Under the pieces are notes generated by a model. It ran no database searches, was not told the origin of the DNA, and saw only the letters and a program-made list of their open reading frames with translations. The translations under genes were made by a program, and so were the position numbers. Positions 38,903 to 48,700 of a stretch of DNA of 54,798 nt are shown here, piece after piece (positions within the stretch are counted from its first letter, which is position 1; the number at the start of each line of letters is the position of its first letter). The DNA lies in assembly GCA_020025885.1 (NCBI GenBank), contig JAHHRJ010000008.1, forward strand, positions 1 through 54,798. The letters are read 5' to 3'. This DNA is from Butyricicoccus sp. (GTDB lineage: Bacteria > Bacillota > Clostridia > Oscillospirales > Butyricicoccaceae).

Positions 38903-39888
38903 ACACGTCCATTTTTACTATGAATTTGACATTGTTTGACGCGAACGCGAACACCAATGTCACTACGGACAGCAATCTGTCGGTAGAAATGAAAACCTAT
39001 TATGATACGACACTTTTGGAGACGGCAGAAGCAAAGCTGGTACACAACCAGTTCGGCATAAAAAAGCCGATCCCAAAGAATCGCGGCAAGACCATCGAAT
39101 TCCGCTGCTTCGATGACCTGCCAAAAAAAACAGAAAAGCTGACTGAAGGTGTGACCCCGGACGGAAAAAAGCTCAAAGTTACCTCGCTGACTGCTGAGGT
39201 CGGGCAGTACGGCGACTATGTATCTGTGTCCGATATGCTGGACATGATCGCCATTGACCCCGTTATCGTACAGGCAACAAAGAAGATCGGCAAGCAGGCG
39301 GGCATGACGCTCGATACACTGACCCGCGATGCGCTGGCGGCTGGAACACAGGTGCAGTATGCAGAGGGACAGGTCGCGGCACGAAATGCCCTGACCGCAC
39401 AGCACAAGCTCACGGTGGACGCGGTGCGCCGCGCCGTGCGCACACTCAAAAACAACAATGTTGATCCATATGATTCATCCTATGTGGGTATCGTGCATCC
39501 GGATGCCGCCTATGACCTCATGAGTGACCCGAAGTGGGTCAGCGTCAAGACGTATTCTGACCCAGAAGGTATCTACATGGGTGAGATCGGGAAAATCGAG
39601 AACGTGCGCTTTGTGGAGACCACAGAGGCAAAGAAGTTCGTAAACGCTGGTGCAGACAGTGTGGATGTGTACTCGACCCTCATCATCGGTGACGGCGCGT
39701 ATGGTGTGACCGAAATCGAGGGCGGCGGACTACAAACAATTGTAAAGCCTTTGGGCGCTGGAAACGATCCGCTCAATCAGCGCGCGACCATTGGCTGGAA
39801 GGCTACCCATGTGGCAAAGATCTTAAATGAAAAGGCGATGGTACGCATTGAGACGGCTTCCACCTTCAATGACCATCAGGCGAACTGA
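38899..39888 (+). CDS. Major capsid protein, N4-gp56 family
   Basis: 329 residues. Family features: N-terminal MKTYYDTTLLETAEAKLVHNQFG, LTEGVTPDGKKLKVTSLTAEVGQYGDYVSVSDML and C-terminal NQRATIGWKATHVAKILNEKAMVRIE. It builds the icosahedral shell. It overlaps the scaffold stop by 4 bp. Confidence 0.92.
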   Translation: MNTSIFTMNLTLFDANANTNVTTDSNLSVEMKTYYDTTLLETAEAKLVHNQFGIKKPIPKNRGKTIEFRCFDDLPKKTEKLTEGVTPDGKKLKVTSLTAEVGQYGDYVSVSDMLDMIAIDPVIVQATKKIGKQAGMTLDTLTRDALAAGTQVQYAEGQVAARNALTAQHKLTVDAVRRAVRTLKNNNVDPYDSSYVGIVHPDAAYDLMSDPKWVSVKTYSDPEGIYMGEIGKIENVRFVETTEAKKFVNAGADSVDVYSTLIIGDGAYGVTEIEGGGLQTIVKPLGAGNDPLNQRATIGWKATHVAKILNEKAMVRIETASTFNDHQAN

Positions 39889-39895
39889 GGAATGA

Positions 39896-39926
39896 GCAAA
39901 ACCACAAGCGTTTGGGATTTTACCCC
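39896..39926 (+). repeat. Intergenic repeat, copy 1
   Basis: GCAAAACCACAAGCGTTTGG and following bases occur here after the capsid gene and again at 53720-53752 after the giant virion gene. Both are just before a new gene, so a transcription or translation signal is possible. Confidence 0.6.
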
Positions 39927-39951
39927 ATGAGACAAAAAGGAGAGATCAGCA

Positions 39952-40224
39952 ATGAGCGAAGAAAAGACAAAGAAAGATACAAAGCCGGAAACTGTTCAGC
40001 ACACGGCGGCGCACGAAAAAGATAACTGGGAGACAGTATTCGTTGCACCGGGCAGCGGCAAGGACAGAGGCACTATTTTTGTGGGTGTGAACGGCAAGGG
40101 CTATTATGTGCCGCGTGGAAAGTCCGTGGCTGTCCCGCCGGAGGTCGCGGAGGTGCTCCGCAACCGTGAAGCACAGCTCGAACAGGCAGAAGCGTACAGC
40201 GATTCTGTTTCTAACGAAAATTAA
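39952..40224 (+). CDS. Small phage structural-like protein
   Basis: 90 residues; charged N-terminus, then WETVFVAPGSGKDRGTIFVGVNGKGYYVPRGKSVAVPPEVAEVL. Probably a head accessory protein by position after the capsid gene; not recognised by family. SD AAGGAGAG. Confidence 0.6.
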   Translation: MSEEKTKKDTKPETVQHTAAHEKDNWETVFVAPGSGKDRGTIFVGVNGKGYYVPRGKSVAVPPEVAEVLRNREAQLEQAEAYSDSVSNEN

Positions 40225-40257
40225 GCAGGATATGAGCAGATAGGAGTGAACAACGCC

Positions 40258-41049
40258 ATAAAATCAAAAACATATGAAGAATTTATAAAAAAATTCGAGC
40301 CGAAGAAAACCACAGATGACTGCTATACTCCCCAACCTATATTTGAAGCAGTCATGGATTGGGTCAAAGTCCAGTACGGTATCAGCGAGGAACAAGTCGT
40401 GAGACCCTTCTGGCCCGGTAGAGATTATCAGACAGCAGAATATCCGGAGGGCTGCGTTGTGCTGGACAATCCCCCGTTCTCTATCTTGACAAAAATCTGT
40501 AATTTCTATTTGGATAGGGATATAAAATTTTTCCTATTCGCTCCGGCATTGACTGCTTTTGGAGGAAAAACAGTCCTGATGCGCATGAATCATATCCTGA
40601 CAGATTCGGACATTACCTACATGAATGGGGCAAGAGTGAATACTGGTTTTGTTACGAATTTGGGAGATAGTGAGATAATCGCACAGACTGCACCAGAGCT
40701 TGCCAGAAAAATAAAGGATGCAGAGACTGCGAGCAAGGAAAAAAGGATAAAGGTTTTGCCAAAATATCAATATCCAGACAACTTGATCACAGCAGCAACA
40801 CTAGCGAAAATCTGCGGCTATGGAATCGACTTCCAGATCAGAAAACAGGAGTGTGTACCGATTGCTGCTCTGGACGCACAGAAAGAGCAGGGAAAGGCTA
40901 TTTTCGGCGGCGGGCTTTTGTTATCAACGAAAAAAGCGAAGGAAAAGAGCGCAGCAGAAAAGAGCACCAAAAAAGTATCGACACATGTATGGGAGCTGTC
41001 GGAAAGAGAACGAAGTATCATTTGCCAGTTGGATGCCAAGGCAAACTGA
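40258..41049 (+). CDS. N6-adenine DNA methyltransferase-like phage protein (apparent AUA start)
   Basis: 263 residues from the ATA at 40258. Catalytic motif DNPPF (about 82-86 counting from the GTG option) in VVLDNPPFSILTKICNFY, and DDCYTPQPIFEAVMDWV upstream of it as in phage Dam-like proteins. Relatives begin M-x-SKTYEEFxxKFxPKKTTDDC; here KSKTYEEFIKKF is preceded by ATA with AGGAG 11 bases upstream. The GTG at 40246 lies inside that AGGAGTG and is a poor start. The gene is more AT-rich than its neighbours, a sign of separate arrival. It may protect packaged DNA from restriction. Confidence 0.65.
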   Translation: MKSKTYEEFIKKFEPKKTTDDCYTPQPIFEAVMDWVKVQYGISEEQVVRPFWPGRDYQTAEYPEGCVVLDNPPFSILTKICNFYLDRDIKFFLFAPALTAFGGKTVLMRMNHILTDSDITYMNGARVNTGFVTNLGDSEIIAQTAPELARKIKDAETASKEKRIKVLPKYQYPDNLITAATLAKICGYGIDFQIRKQECVPIAALDAQKEQGKAIFGGGLLLSTKKAKEKSAAEKSTKKVSTHVWELSERERSIICQLDAKAN

Positions 41050-41073
41050 TGTGAAAGCCCGGAATGAATGGGC

Positions 41074-41101
41074 AAGAGCCGGGGATACTCCCGGCTCTTT
41101 T
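41074..41101 (+). terminator. Attenuator-like terminator inside the late operon
   Basis: AAGAGCCGGG (41074-41083) pairs perfectly with CCCGGCTCTT (41090-41099), with a short T-run. It separates the AT-rich methyltransferase gene from the connector gene. Confidence 0.6.
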
Positions 41102-41127
41102 CGTTCAGAAAGAAAGGAGGGGCTTTC

Positions 41128-41511
41128 ATGCCCGAAACAAACACCAGTCACGTCCCACACCACCTGACCGCCGGAGAGGTGCTGGACAGGGTACAGGCAA
41201 TCAGGATACACGCCTATGACGAGACTACATTACTGCAAAGACTGCACACACTCGAAGCTATGCTATTGACTGAGGTGCATTTTGCAGAGTATCCGCAAAC
41301 ACTCGAGCGGGAGACCCTGCTCTGTGCAGAGCTGCCCTACTGTGAGATATACGAGCAGTACCTTTTCGCACAGCTCGATCTTTTGGATATGGAGCTTGCA
41401 CAGTACAACAATGGAATGCAGATATTCCAGAACACATACAGCGAATACGCGGCACGCGTGCGCCGTGAAAAACGACCTGCCCCCGGAAAGCAGGTGACAG
41501 GCTATGATTAA
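41128..41511 (+). CDS. Phage head-tail connector-like protein
   Basis: 127 residues, helical and acidic, no firm family match. Its position after capsid genes and before the tail protein suggests a connector or adaptor. ATG 41128 with AAAGGAGGGG; overlaps the next gene by 8 bp. Confidence 0.5.
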   Translation: MPETNTSHVPHHLTAGEVLDRVQAIRIHAYDETTLLQRLHTLEAMLLTEVHFAEYPQTLERETLLCAELPYCEIYEQYLFAQLDLLDMELAQYNNGMQIFQNTYSEYAARVRREKRPAPGKQVTGYD

Positions 41512-43069
41512 GCTGCCATACTTACAGCCGTCTGCGCCGCAAAAGACCACCGTGCATCAGTTCACCGGGCTTGACAGGCGTGAACGCATTCCAGAGGGCG
41601 CGGCGCGGGACATGCAAAACCTTTCTGCCGACCGTCTGCCCTGTCTTGCTGTGCGGGACAGGCGCAGACAGATCAGAAAAACACCCGATATACGGATGAT
41701 TACTTACAAGAACGGGCGGCAGATATATGTTGCGGACAACCTGCTCTGGGTGGATGGGAGGTCAAGAGAACAATGCTTCGCCTGTGACGCGTTCGCAACG
41801 ATTGGAGATCGCGTTTGCATTTTCCCGGAGAAGCTCTCCTACAACACGGCAACCGACAAGGTAGAGCGTTTGAGCGCAAAGCAGGTGATCCGCACGGCGG
41901 TTTTCACGAACAGCACCTTGACACTGGACACCAATGCAGTCTTTAAAAAAGGGGACGGCGTGACCATCACAGGATGTACACAGCAGCCCTACAACAACCG
42001 CACGGTCGTCATTCAGGAGGTCGAAGGGAAAAAGCTCACGGTATATGACAATGTGTTCCAGCATGGGGAGCTTGGAAGCCAACAGCCGGAAAGCTGGACA
42101 GAAAACAATATCACACTGGAACGGGTCGTGCCCGATCTCGATTTCGTATGTGAGAAGGATAACCGGCTCTGGGGGACGCACGGTAACGCAATCTGCTGCT
42201 GTAAGCTGGGAGACCCCACAAACTGGAACGTGTTCAACGGGCTGTCAACGGATGCGTGGGAAGTACAGGTTGGCTCGGATGGCGCGTTTACCGGGATCGC
42301 CGCCTTTTCCTCGCACATTATCGCGTTTAAAGAACATATCTGCCACAAGGTCTATGGACAAAAGCCCAGCGCCATGCAGGTACAGGTTGCACACATCGAC
42401 GGCGTAAAGCCAGGCTGCGCGAAAAGTATCGTGAATATCAACGAAAACATTTTCTATCTGTCCCATGCGGGTGTGATGGTGTATGCGGGCGGTATCCCGG
42501 ACTGCATTTCCCCACAGCTGACGGACACCTACACCGATGCTGCCGCCGGAAGGCTGGACAGCAAATACTATTTATCTGCAAGGCGGCAGGACGGGGCGCA
42601 TGAGCTGCTCGTTTTCGATACCACGAAAAACCTGTGGGTCAAGGAGGACGATACTGCGGCGGTCTGCTTCACAAGCCACGCAGGGGCACTTTATTGGGCA
42701 ACATGGGGAGAGATATGGACGACCAGCACAGCGGAAAAAGGAGAGGCGGAAAACGGGGTGCCGTGGAGCGTGACCTTTGGCGACTTTACACGCGTGACGG
42801 CAGACCGCAAGATCATTTCCAGACTGCATGTGCTGGTGGAGCTCCCCGCCGAGAGCCGCCTGCTCTGTGAGCTGAGTTATGACGGCGGCGCATTCTTCCC
42901 TGCGGCGCGTATACAGGACACCGCGGCGGCGCGTGTATTCCGTGTCCCTTGTATCCCAAGACGATGCGAGCGGTTTTCTGTGCGGCTCTCCGGCGTAGGG
43001 CAGGCGCTTATCAAGGGCGTTGAAATAAAATGGACAGAAGGGAGTGACCAAACATGGCACAATACATAA
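41504..43069 (+). CDS. Phage tail/stabilisation protein, beta-propeller-like
   Basis: 521 residues, beta-rich. Repeated segments (NGRQIYVADNLLWVDGR, DNRLWGTHGNAICCCKLGDPTNWNVF, NENIFYLSHAGVMVYAGG, ALYWATWGEIW) resemble propeller blades of podovirus tail-stabilisation proteins. Overlaps both neighbours. Likely forms the tail hub below the portal. Confidence 0.6.
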   Translation: MIKLPYLQPSAPQKTTVHQFTGLDRRERIPEGAARDMQNLSADRLPCLAVRDRRRQIRKTPDIRMITYKNGRQIYVADNLLWVDGRSREQCFACDAFATIGDRVCIFPEKLSYNTATDKVERLSAKQVIRTAVFTNSTLTLDTNAVFKKGDGVTITGCTQQPYNNRTVVIQEVEGKKLTVYDNVFQHGELGSQQPESWTENNITLERVVPDLDFVCEKDNRLWGTHGNAICCCKLGDPTNWNVFNGLSTDAWEVQVGSDGAFTGIAAFSSHIIAFKEHICHKVYGQKPSAMQVQVAHIDGVKPGCAKSIVNINENIFYLSHAGVMVYAGGIPDCISPQLTDTYTDAAAGRLDSKYYLSARRQDGAHELLVFDTTKNLWVKEDDTAAVCFTSHAGALYWATWGEIWTTSTAEKGEAENGVPWSVTFGDFTRVTADRKIISRLHVLVELPAESRLLCELSYDGGAFFPAARIQDTAAARVFRVPCIPRRCERFSVRLSGVGQALIKGVEIKWTEGSDQTWHNT

Positions 43070-44334
43070 ACGATCCCGTACCCAAGTACAGACAGGAAGA
43101 TCTCAATAAGACCACAAAGGATCTGCATGGCTATGTAACTGGGCTTTCCGATCAACTGCAATTCCTGCTCGCGAATCTGGATGCGGATAATATTCCAGAA
43201 CTGCCGGATATCATGAAGCGGCTGACCGATGCGCAGGGCAACATTACAAAGCTGGAAGTGACCGCCAAGGGGCTGGAACTCACGATACGAGACAATGAGG
43301 GGAACATGAGCCGAATCACGGCTGACATTACAGGTATCCGCGCAAACATCAGTAATGTAGAGGGCGATATATCCAACTTGCGGCAGACGGCAAGCAGTCT
43401 TTCCAGCCAGATATCCAGCGCAAAGGGGGACATATCCAGCCTGCGGCAGACAGCAAGCAGCCTTTCCAGTCAGATATCCAATCAGGGAAATCAGATATCC
43501 TACATCCGGCAGACGGCAAGCAGCATTGAAAGCCGGGTCAGTGACCTGAACGGCAAGTATTCCAGCCTCAAACAGACCGTGGACGGCTTCGACTTTCGCG
43601 GCATGGTGACGTTCCGCGATCTGAGGAACGAGCTGGACGATTATCCATCAAACAGCGATCTGAGACGCGGACGTACCACCATTGACGGCGGGTGCATTAC
43701 CACCGGGAAAATTGATTGTGAATATATCGACTTGTATGGGCAGCTCTCCGTATACGAGCGGATGGGTGGCAGAGGGGAAGGCGGCTTTATTGGGTATTGC
43801 AGCGGCTCGTCAGAGACAGGGATCGGCGTCATGGAATCACGGCGCGGCGGTCAGTGCATCTGCACCGATGGCGGCGCAAGACTGACACACGGCAGAAGCG
43901 ATAATTCTATTTGGGTCACCAGAGGCGGGTGCTTTTCCAGTGAGACCATGCAGACATACTCTGACCGCCGTTTGAAGCAGGATATCAAGTATGACCTTGC
44001 AGACTATGAAGCGTTTTACAGGGCGCTCAAGCCCTGCTCGTTCCTCATGCGCAGACATACGAGCGGGCGGCGGCATATCGGATTCATTGCACAGGAAATC
44101 GAGGAGGCTTTGCAAGATGTGGGGCTGTCTGGTGCGTCTCTTGCCGCCGCGTGCTTCGATGCAAATGCCAAAAGGCAGGATGGAACAGAAGAAACCGGAC
44201 TTTGGAGCGTGCGGTACGGGGAGTTTATCGCACTCAATACTGCTATGATTCAGGGGCTTTTGCATAAGGTGGATGCGCTGACGGAGCGGGTGGATCAGCT
44301 GGAAAGCCTTTTGGAAAGTACACACTCCCCCTGA
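43054..44334 (+). CDS. Phage tail fibre with coiled coil and S74 intramolecular chaperone
   Basis: 426 residues. An N-terminal attachment region (1-55) is followed by a repeated coiled coil (about 65-180; ISxLRQTASSLSSQIS units three times), then a Gly-rich middle and a C-terminal S74 peptidase domain (TYSDRRLKQDIKY, FIAQEIEEAL; about 308-420) that trims itself after trimer folding. Receptor-binding fibre of the short tail. SD lies in the end of the propeller gene. Confidence 0.85.
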   Translation: MAQYINDPVPKYRQEDLNKTTKDLHGYVTGLSDQLQFLLANLDADNIPELPDIMKRLTDAQGNITKLEVTAKGLELTIRDNEGNMSRITADITGIRANISNVEGDISNLRQTASSLSSQISSAKGDISSLRQTASSLSSQISNQGNQISYIRQTASSIESRVSDLNGKYSSLKQTVDGFDFRGMVTFRDLRNELDDYPSNSDLRRGRTTIDGGCITTGKIDCEYIDLYGQLSVYERMGGRGEGGFIGYCSGSSETGIGVMESRRGGQCICTDGGARLTHGRSDNSIWVTRGGCFSSETMQTYSDRRLKQDIKYDLADYEAFYRALKPCSFLMRRHTSGRRHIGFIAQEIEEALQDVGLSGASLAAACFDANAKRQDGTEETGLWSVRYGEFIALNTAMIQGLLHKVDALTERVDQLESLLESTHSP

Positions 44335-44431
44335 TACCGGGATACTCCCTTGATACTCCCCATGTCTAAAGGCAGGGGCTTTATGGCACTTTTGGTAAAA
44401 CACAAAACACAGACAGAAAGGACAATCCATA
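44335..44431. other. Spacer with GATACTCCC repeats
   Basis: GATACTCCC occurs twice close together just after the fibre stop (about 44345-44362), and a related GGATACTCCCGG lies in the hairpin at 41074. No gene. Confidence 0.4.
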
Positions 44432-45781
44432 ATGGCATTTAAAACAGACAAGGACGTTTTGCAGATGGCAGAGCGTGACGGCGTGTATTTCTCAGACTAT
44501 GACAAGGAACTTGCCCGCCGTGACCCGGATGCGGGACTTTCCATCTATACAGCAAAGAAAGGCTACAACAGTGCAAAGACGGACGCAGACAAGCAGTACT
44601 GGAATCAAAAGGCAAACAGTGTCCGCAGCAAATACGGCGGTTATTCTGGCGGTTCTGACGGCTCTGGCTTTATGAAAGAGGACAAGTATTTCAGTCATGA
44701 TGACCCTTATGCCGGACGCATGGAAGCCGCACTGGACAAGCTGCTCGGCTATCAGGATTTTAAAAATCCCTATCAGGACAGGATAGACAGCACGCTGGAC
44801 AAGATCACAGGGCGTGACCCGTTTTCCTATGATGCGGAAAACGACCCCGTGTTCCAGCAATACCGCAAGACCTACATGAGAGAGGGGCAGCGCGCAAACG
44901 AGGACACGATGGGCAATTACGCGGCAATGACAGGCGGCATGCCGTCCACGGCGGCAGTGAATGCGGCAAGTCAGGCGCAGGACTATTACAACGCAAAGAT
45001 GGCTGACAAAGTCCCGGAGCTTTATCAGCTCGCCTACCGCATGTACGCGGACGAAGGCGAACAGCTTATGAACCAGCTCTCTGCAATGCGCGGCTTGGGA
45101 CAGGACGCACTTTCTGCATGGGGTGCAAACCAGCAGCTCGCACAAAGTCAATATGACGCACTGGCGGGTGCGTCCGATCGGGACTATAACCGCGCATTCG
45201 GTAAGTGGAGCGCAGACCATCAGGTCGACCGTGAGGCGGTCGGTGATAGCCAATGGCAGCAGCAACATAACCTGAACGCACAGTCAAGGGCGCAGGAGCT
45301 TATGAATCAGGTCTTGCAGACTGGACAGATTCCCACACATGATACCATTGTAGCGGCAGGCTTCAATGACACGGATGCGGCAAAAATTGCGGCTTATATG
45401 AAAGAGCAGGTCAATATGGATAGAGCAATGCAAAAGCTCCAGCTGCAAGGGGCACGGCTGCGTGCTGTGGGCGGTTCATCGGGAGGCGGCGGTCGCTCCG
45501 GTGGCAAGGTCACAAAGAGCAAAGGCGCGGGCTTTGACGGCAATATCTATGCACAGCTTGCCGCTTCTGGTGCAGAGGATTATGGTGGCGCTTATGCCAT
45601 TCTGCGCGGCATGGGGATCGAAAAATCGGACGCGACAGTTATCGCAAAATCTTTTGATGAAGATTATTACCCGAAGTATCAGGAAGAACAGAAAGAAAAG
45701 CTGAAGAAAGTGAAGCCGTTACCTGTTTCCACCGAAATACAAGGAGAATACACACCATTTTACAAATATCGGGGCAGATAA
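44432..45781 (+). CDS. Phage internal virion-like protein
   Basis: 449 residues; acidic, helical, with N-terminal GYNSAKTDADKQYWNQKANSVRSKYG and a Gly/Ser-rich hinge (GGSSGGGGRSGGK) near 350. The C-terminus has basic and charged ends (YYPKYQEEQKEKLKKVKP). By position between fibre and the giant virion protein it is probably an ejection or internal protein. Not recognised by family. Confidence 0.55.
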   Translation: MAFKTDKDVLQMAERDGVYFSDYDKELARRDPDAGLSIYTAKKGYNSAKTDADKQYWNQKANSVRSKYGGYSGGSDGSGFMKEDKYFSHDDPYAGRMEAALDKLLGYQDFKNPYQDRIDSTLDKITGRDPFSYDAENDPVFQQYRKTYMREGQRANEDTMGNYAAMTGGMPSTAAVNAASQAQDYYNAKMADKVPELYQLAYRMYADEGEQLMNQLSAMRGLGQDALSAWGANQQLAQSQYDALAGASDRDYNRAFGKWSADHQVDREAVGDSQWQQQHNLNAQSRAQELMNQVLQTGQIPTHDTIVAAGFNDTDAAKIAAYMKEQVNMDRAMQKLQLQGARLRAVGGSSGGGGRSGGKVTKSKGAGFDGNIYAQLAASGAEDYGGAYAILRGMGIEKSDATVIAKSFDEDYYPKYQEEQKEKLKKVKPLPVSTEIQGEYTPFYKYRGR

Positions 45782-45794
45782 GGAGGGAGAAGCT

Positions 45795-48700
45795 ATGGCA
45801 AAGAAAAACAAAAAGCTACTTGAAAATGAGCTGAATCGTTATGGACAGGAATATGAGCTTGCCAAGGCGCGCGGCGATAAAAAAGGAATGGACATGGCAC
45901 ATGCCAAAGCCAACGGTGTCAGAAAACAGGCAGGCTGGTCGTATGACAACAAGCGTGGTTATACGGTCGAGGGTGCGCGCATTGTAAACAGCAAAGAAAG
46001 CCTTGCACTTGCAAAATCCAGAGGGAACGCGGTGCGGGCAGCAAGGCAGGTGACAGAGGGGACACCAATCGCGGAGCGGTACACCCCTGCCGCTTCACAA
46101 AAGAAACAAAAGCCAAAGCCGAAATTCTCCAAACCACAGGCAGCAAAAGGTACATACCAGACAAAGCCGCAGATCCAGACCTCGGGCGCCTTTTCTGCGC
46201 CTGCGCCCGTATACCAAAACGACCCGATCGTACCAAAGGCAGGGCAGACAGGCAGGGCATTTACTCCCTTTGACGCTAAAAGCGACATCCCCCTCAAAGA
46301 GGGGGACTTGAAGGGGAGCATCGCAAGCGCTGTACGTCCTGCACCTGTGCCAACTGCACCCGCTGTATGGCAGGACATGGAGCGCGAAAGAAAGCGCACT
46401 GAGGACGCACAGCACGCGGCGCGACAACTGGCACTTGAAAAGCTGGGCTGGAAATATGAACGGCAGTACGAAAAGGACGGGAAGTACAATCCGTGGGACA
46501 TGACACCGCTGCGCGAAATCGAAAATAAAGTCATAAAGCCAGTGACCTACACGGTGGAGCGCGGTATACAGGGCGCTTATGGCGGTGTGGAAAATATACT
46601 CGGAGCTGTCAGCTCGATAGGAAACAAAGGGCTTGCGGCGGTTACCAGCGTAGGCGGACTGATGCCCAATCCAATTTCGAAAGAATACAATAGGCGCGCA
46701 GATCTTGCACACAAGATCCGATTGAACGATATCTGGAAGCAAAGTATAGAAGAAAGATATGAGCCAACACAGGGGATGCAGAAAGCAGGGGACATTAGCG
46801 AAACAATCGGCAACCTGACGCCCGCTCTCGCTGTTGAAATTCTGAAAGCCTTGACGTCAGGCGGCGCGAGCGTGCCGGGAACGATTGCACAGTATGCGCC
46901 CAAGCTCGGTATGGCGCTTATGGCACTGAGCAGCTATGGCGCAGGCAGTCACCGGGCGGCACTTGAGGGCGCAGACACGGACAAAGCCGCCCTCTACGGC
47001 GCGTTATCTGCCGCAGGGGAAACTGTAACAGAAAGTATGTTCGACTTCATCCCCGGATTAAAAAGCGGCGGCTGGCTGCCTGCGGGTGCACAGAAGGCAT
47101 TGGAAAAGAGTGGCGCGGCAGACGCTATGGCGCGGGCAGTAGAAAAGCTCGGCGGTACGGCGGCAGGACGTGCTGCCCAAAGTGCAGGGCGTGCGCTGTC
47201 AAATCCTATCCTGCGCACGGCGGGTGGTATCCTCGGCGAAGGCGTGGAAGAAGCAGCAATGGCGGTCGCTGATCCTTATTTTCAGCGTGCAACCTACGAC
47301 CCAAACGCAAAGGACGCGACAAGGGAACAGATCGCACAGGATGCCCTTATGGGTGTGCTGGTATCGGGAATCATGCAGGGCGGCTCTGTGGCAGGGCGCA
47401 GGGTACTCAGGGGCAGACACAGTGAGCAAAATCACGCATACACCGCCCAGAAGAATCAGCATATCCCTGACTATGAAGTACAATGGAACAGATTCAACCG
47501 CGCCGGACAGCTTGGCGTACCCTTTGACAAAATCGTCAAGGTGGAAACGAACACACCCGTAGACATGGAGACCGCATATTCTGCTTATGTGTCGGGCTTT
47601 AATGACTTCGTGGAACGAACAACAAACATTGCCCGTCGTATCCTCGCCGGGAATGAAACCAATATGACCGACATCGCAGACACTGTGGTATCGCCCCCGG
47701 CACGGCAAATGCTGGAACAGGGCTTTGGATTCAAGTTGTCCGATGATATCCCGCAGGCGGTACGGCAGGTACACACGGTCGCAAATGCCCTGCACCAGAA
47801 GGCAATGCAGGATGCATCAGAGGTTGTACAAATTGAGGACGATGGGCAAAAAATAGACCAGCAGGAGAATACTCCCCCCAGCGTGTTCGCGCCACCCCCC
47901 TCGGAGATGGGGGCAATGGGCGCGGTGCAGGAGAGCCACGACCCCTCAGAGATGGGGGCAATCAGTGCGGCGCAGGAGGGTCACGCCCCGAAGTCAAAGC
48001 CGGGTGGTGTTGTGCAGAACGAGACCGCACGGACAATGGACAAAAAGACGTTAAAAGCCGTACACAGTATCGCGGAACGCTTGGGTGTACAGGTGGAGTT
48101 TGTGGACGATATGGAAGAGGCGGGCAGCTATGCAGACGGGAAAATCCGGATCAACACAAAGGAAAACGACCTGACCAAGACTGACCGCGTTATCCGTCAG
48201 GTGTTCGTCCATGAGCTGACCCACACATTAGAGGACAGCGGCGAATACGGCGCGTTATTTGATGCCATTCTGAGCGAAGTTGACGAAGCGGGTGCGCTGG
48301 ACGATGTGCGCCAGATCCTGCGCGAACGCTATGCAGAGCATGGGCAGGAGCTTGATGACAGCAGCATAGACCGGGAGGTCGTGGCATGGTTTGCGGAGGA
48401 AAACCTTTTCACGGACGAGCGGGCAATAAACAATCTCGCCCGCAGAAAGTTGGGCTTGTTCCAGCGTATCCGTGACTGGCTGCACGGCTTACGCGTCCGG
48501 CTCACAGGCACACAGGAAGAAAAATTTGTCTGGCAGGCGGAGCAGCTCTACAAAAAAGCATTTGACGCGCTGGAAAGCGGAAAACCCCAAACGCTTGCGG
48601 TTTCGGAAAACAGGCAAAAAAATAACGCCCCCTCTGGGACGCAGTACAGGTTTTCTGACCACAAAATACCAACCTATGACGAACTGATGGCAAAGCCTGA

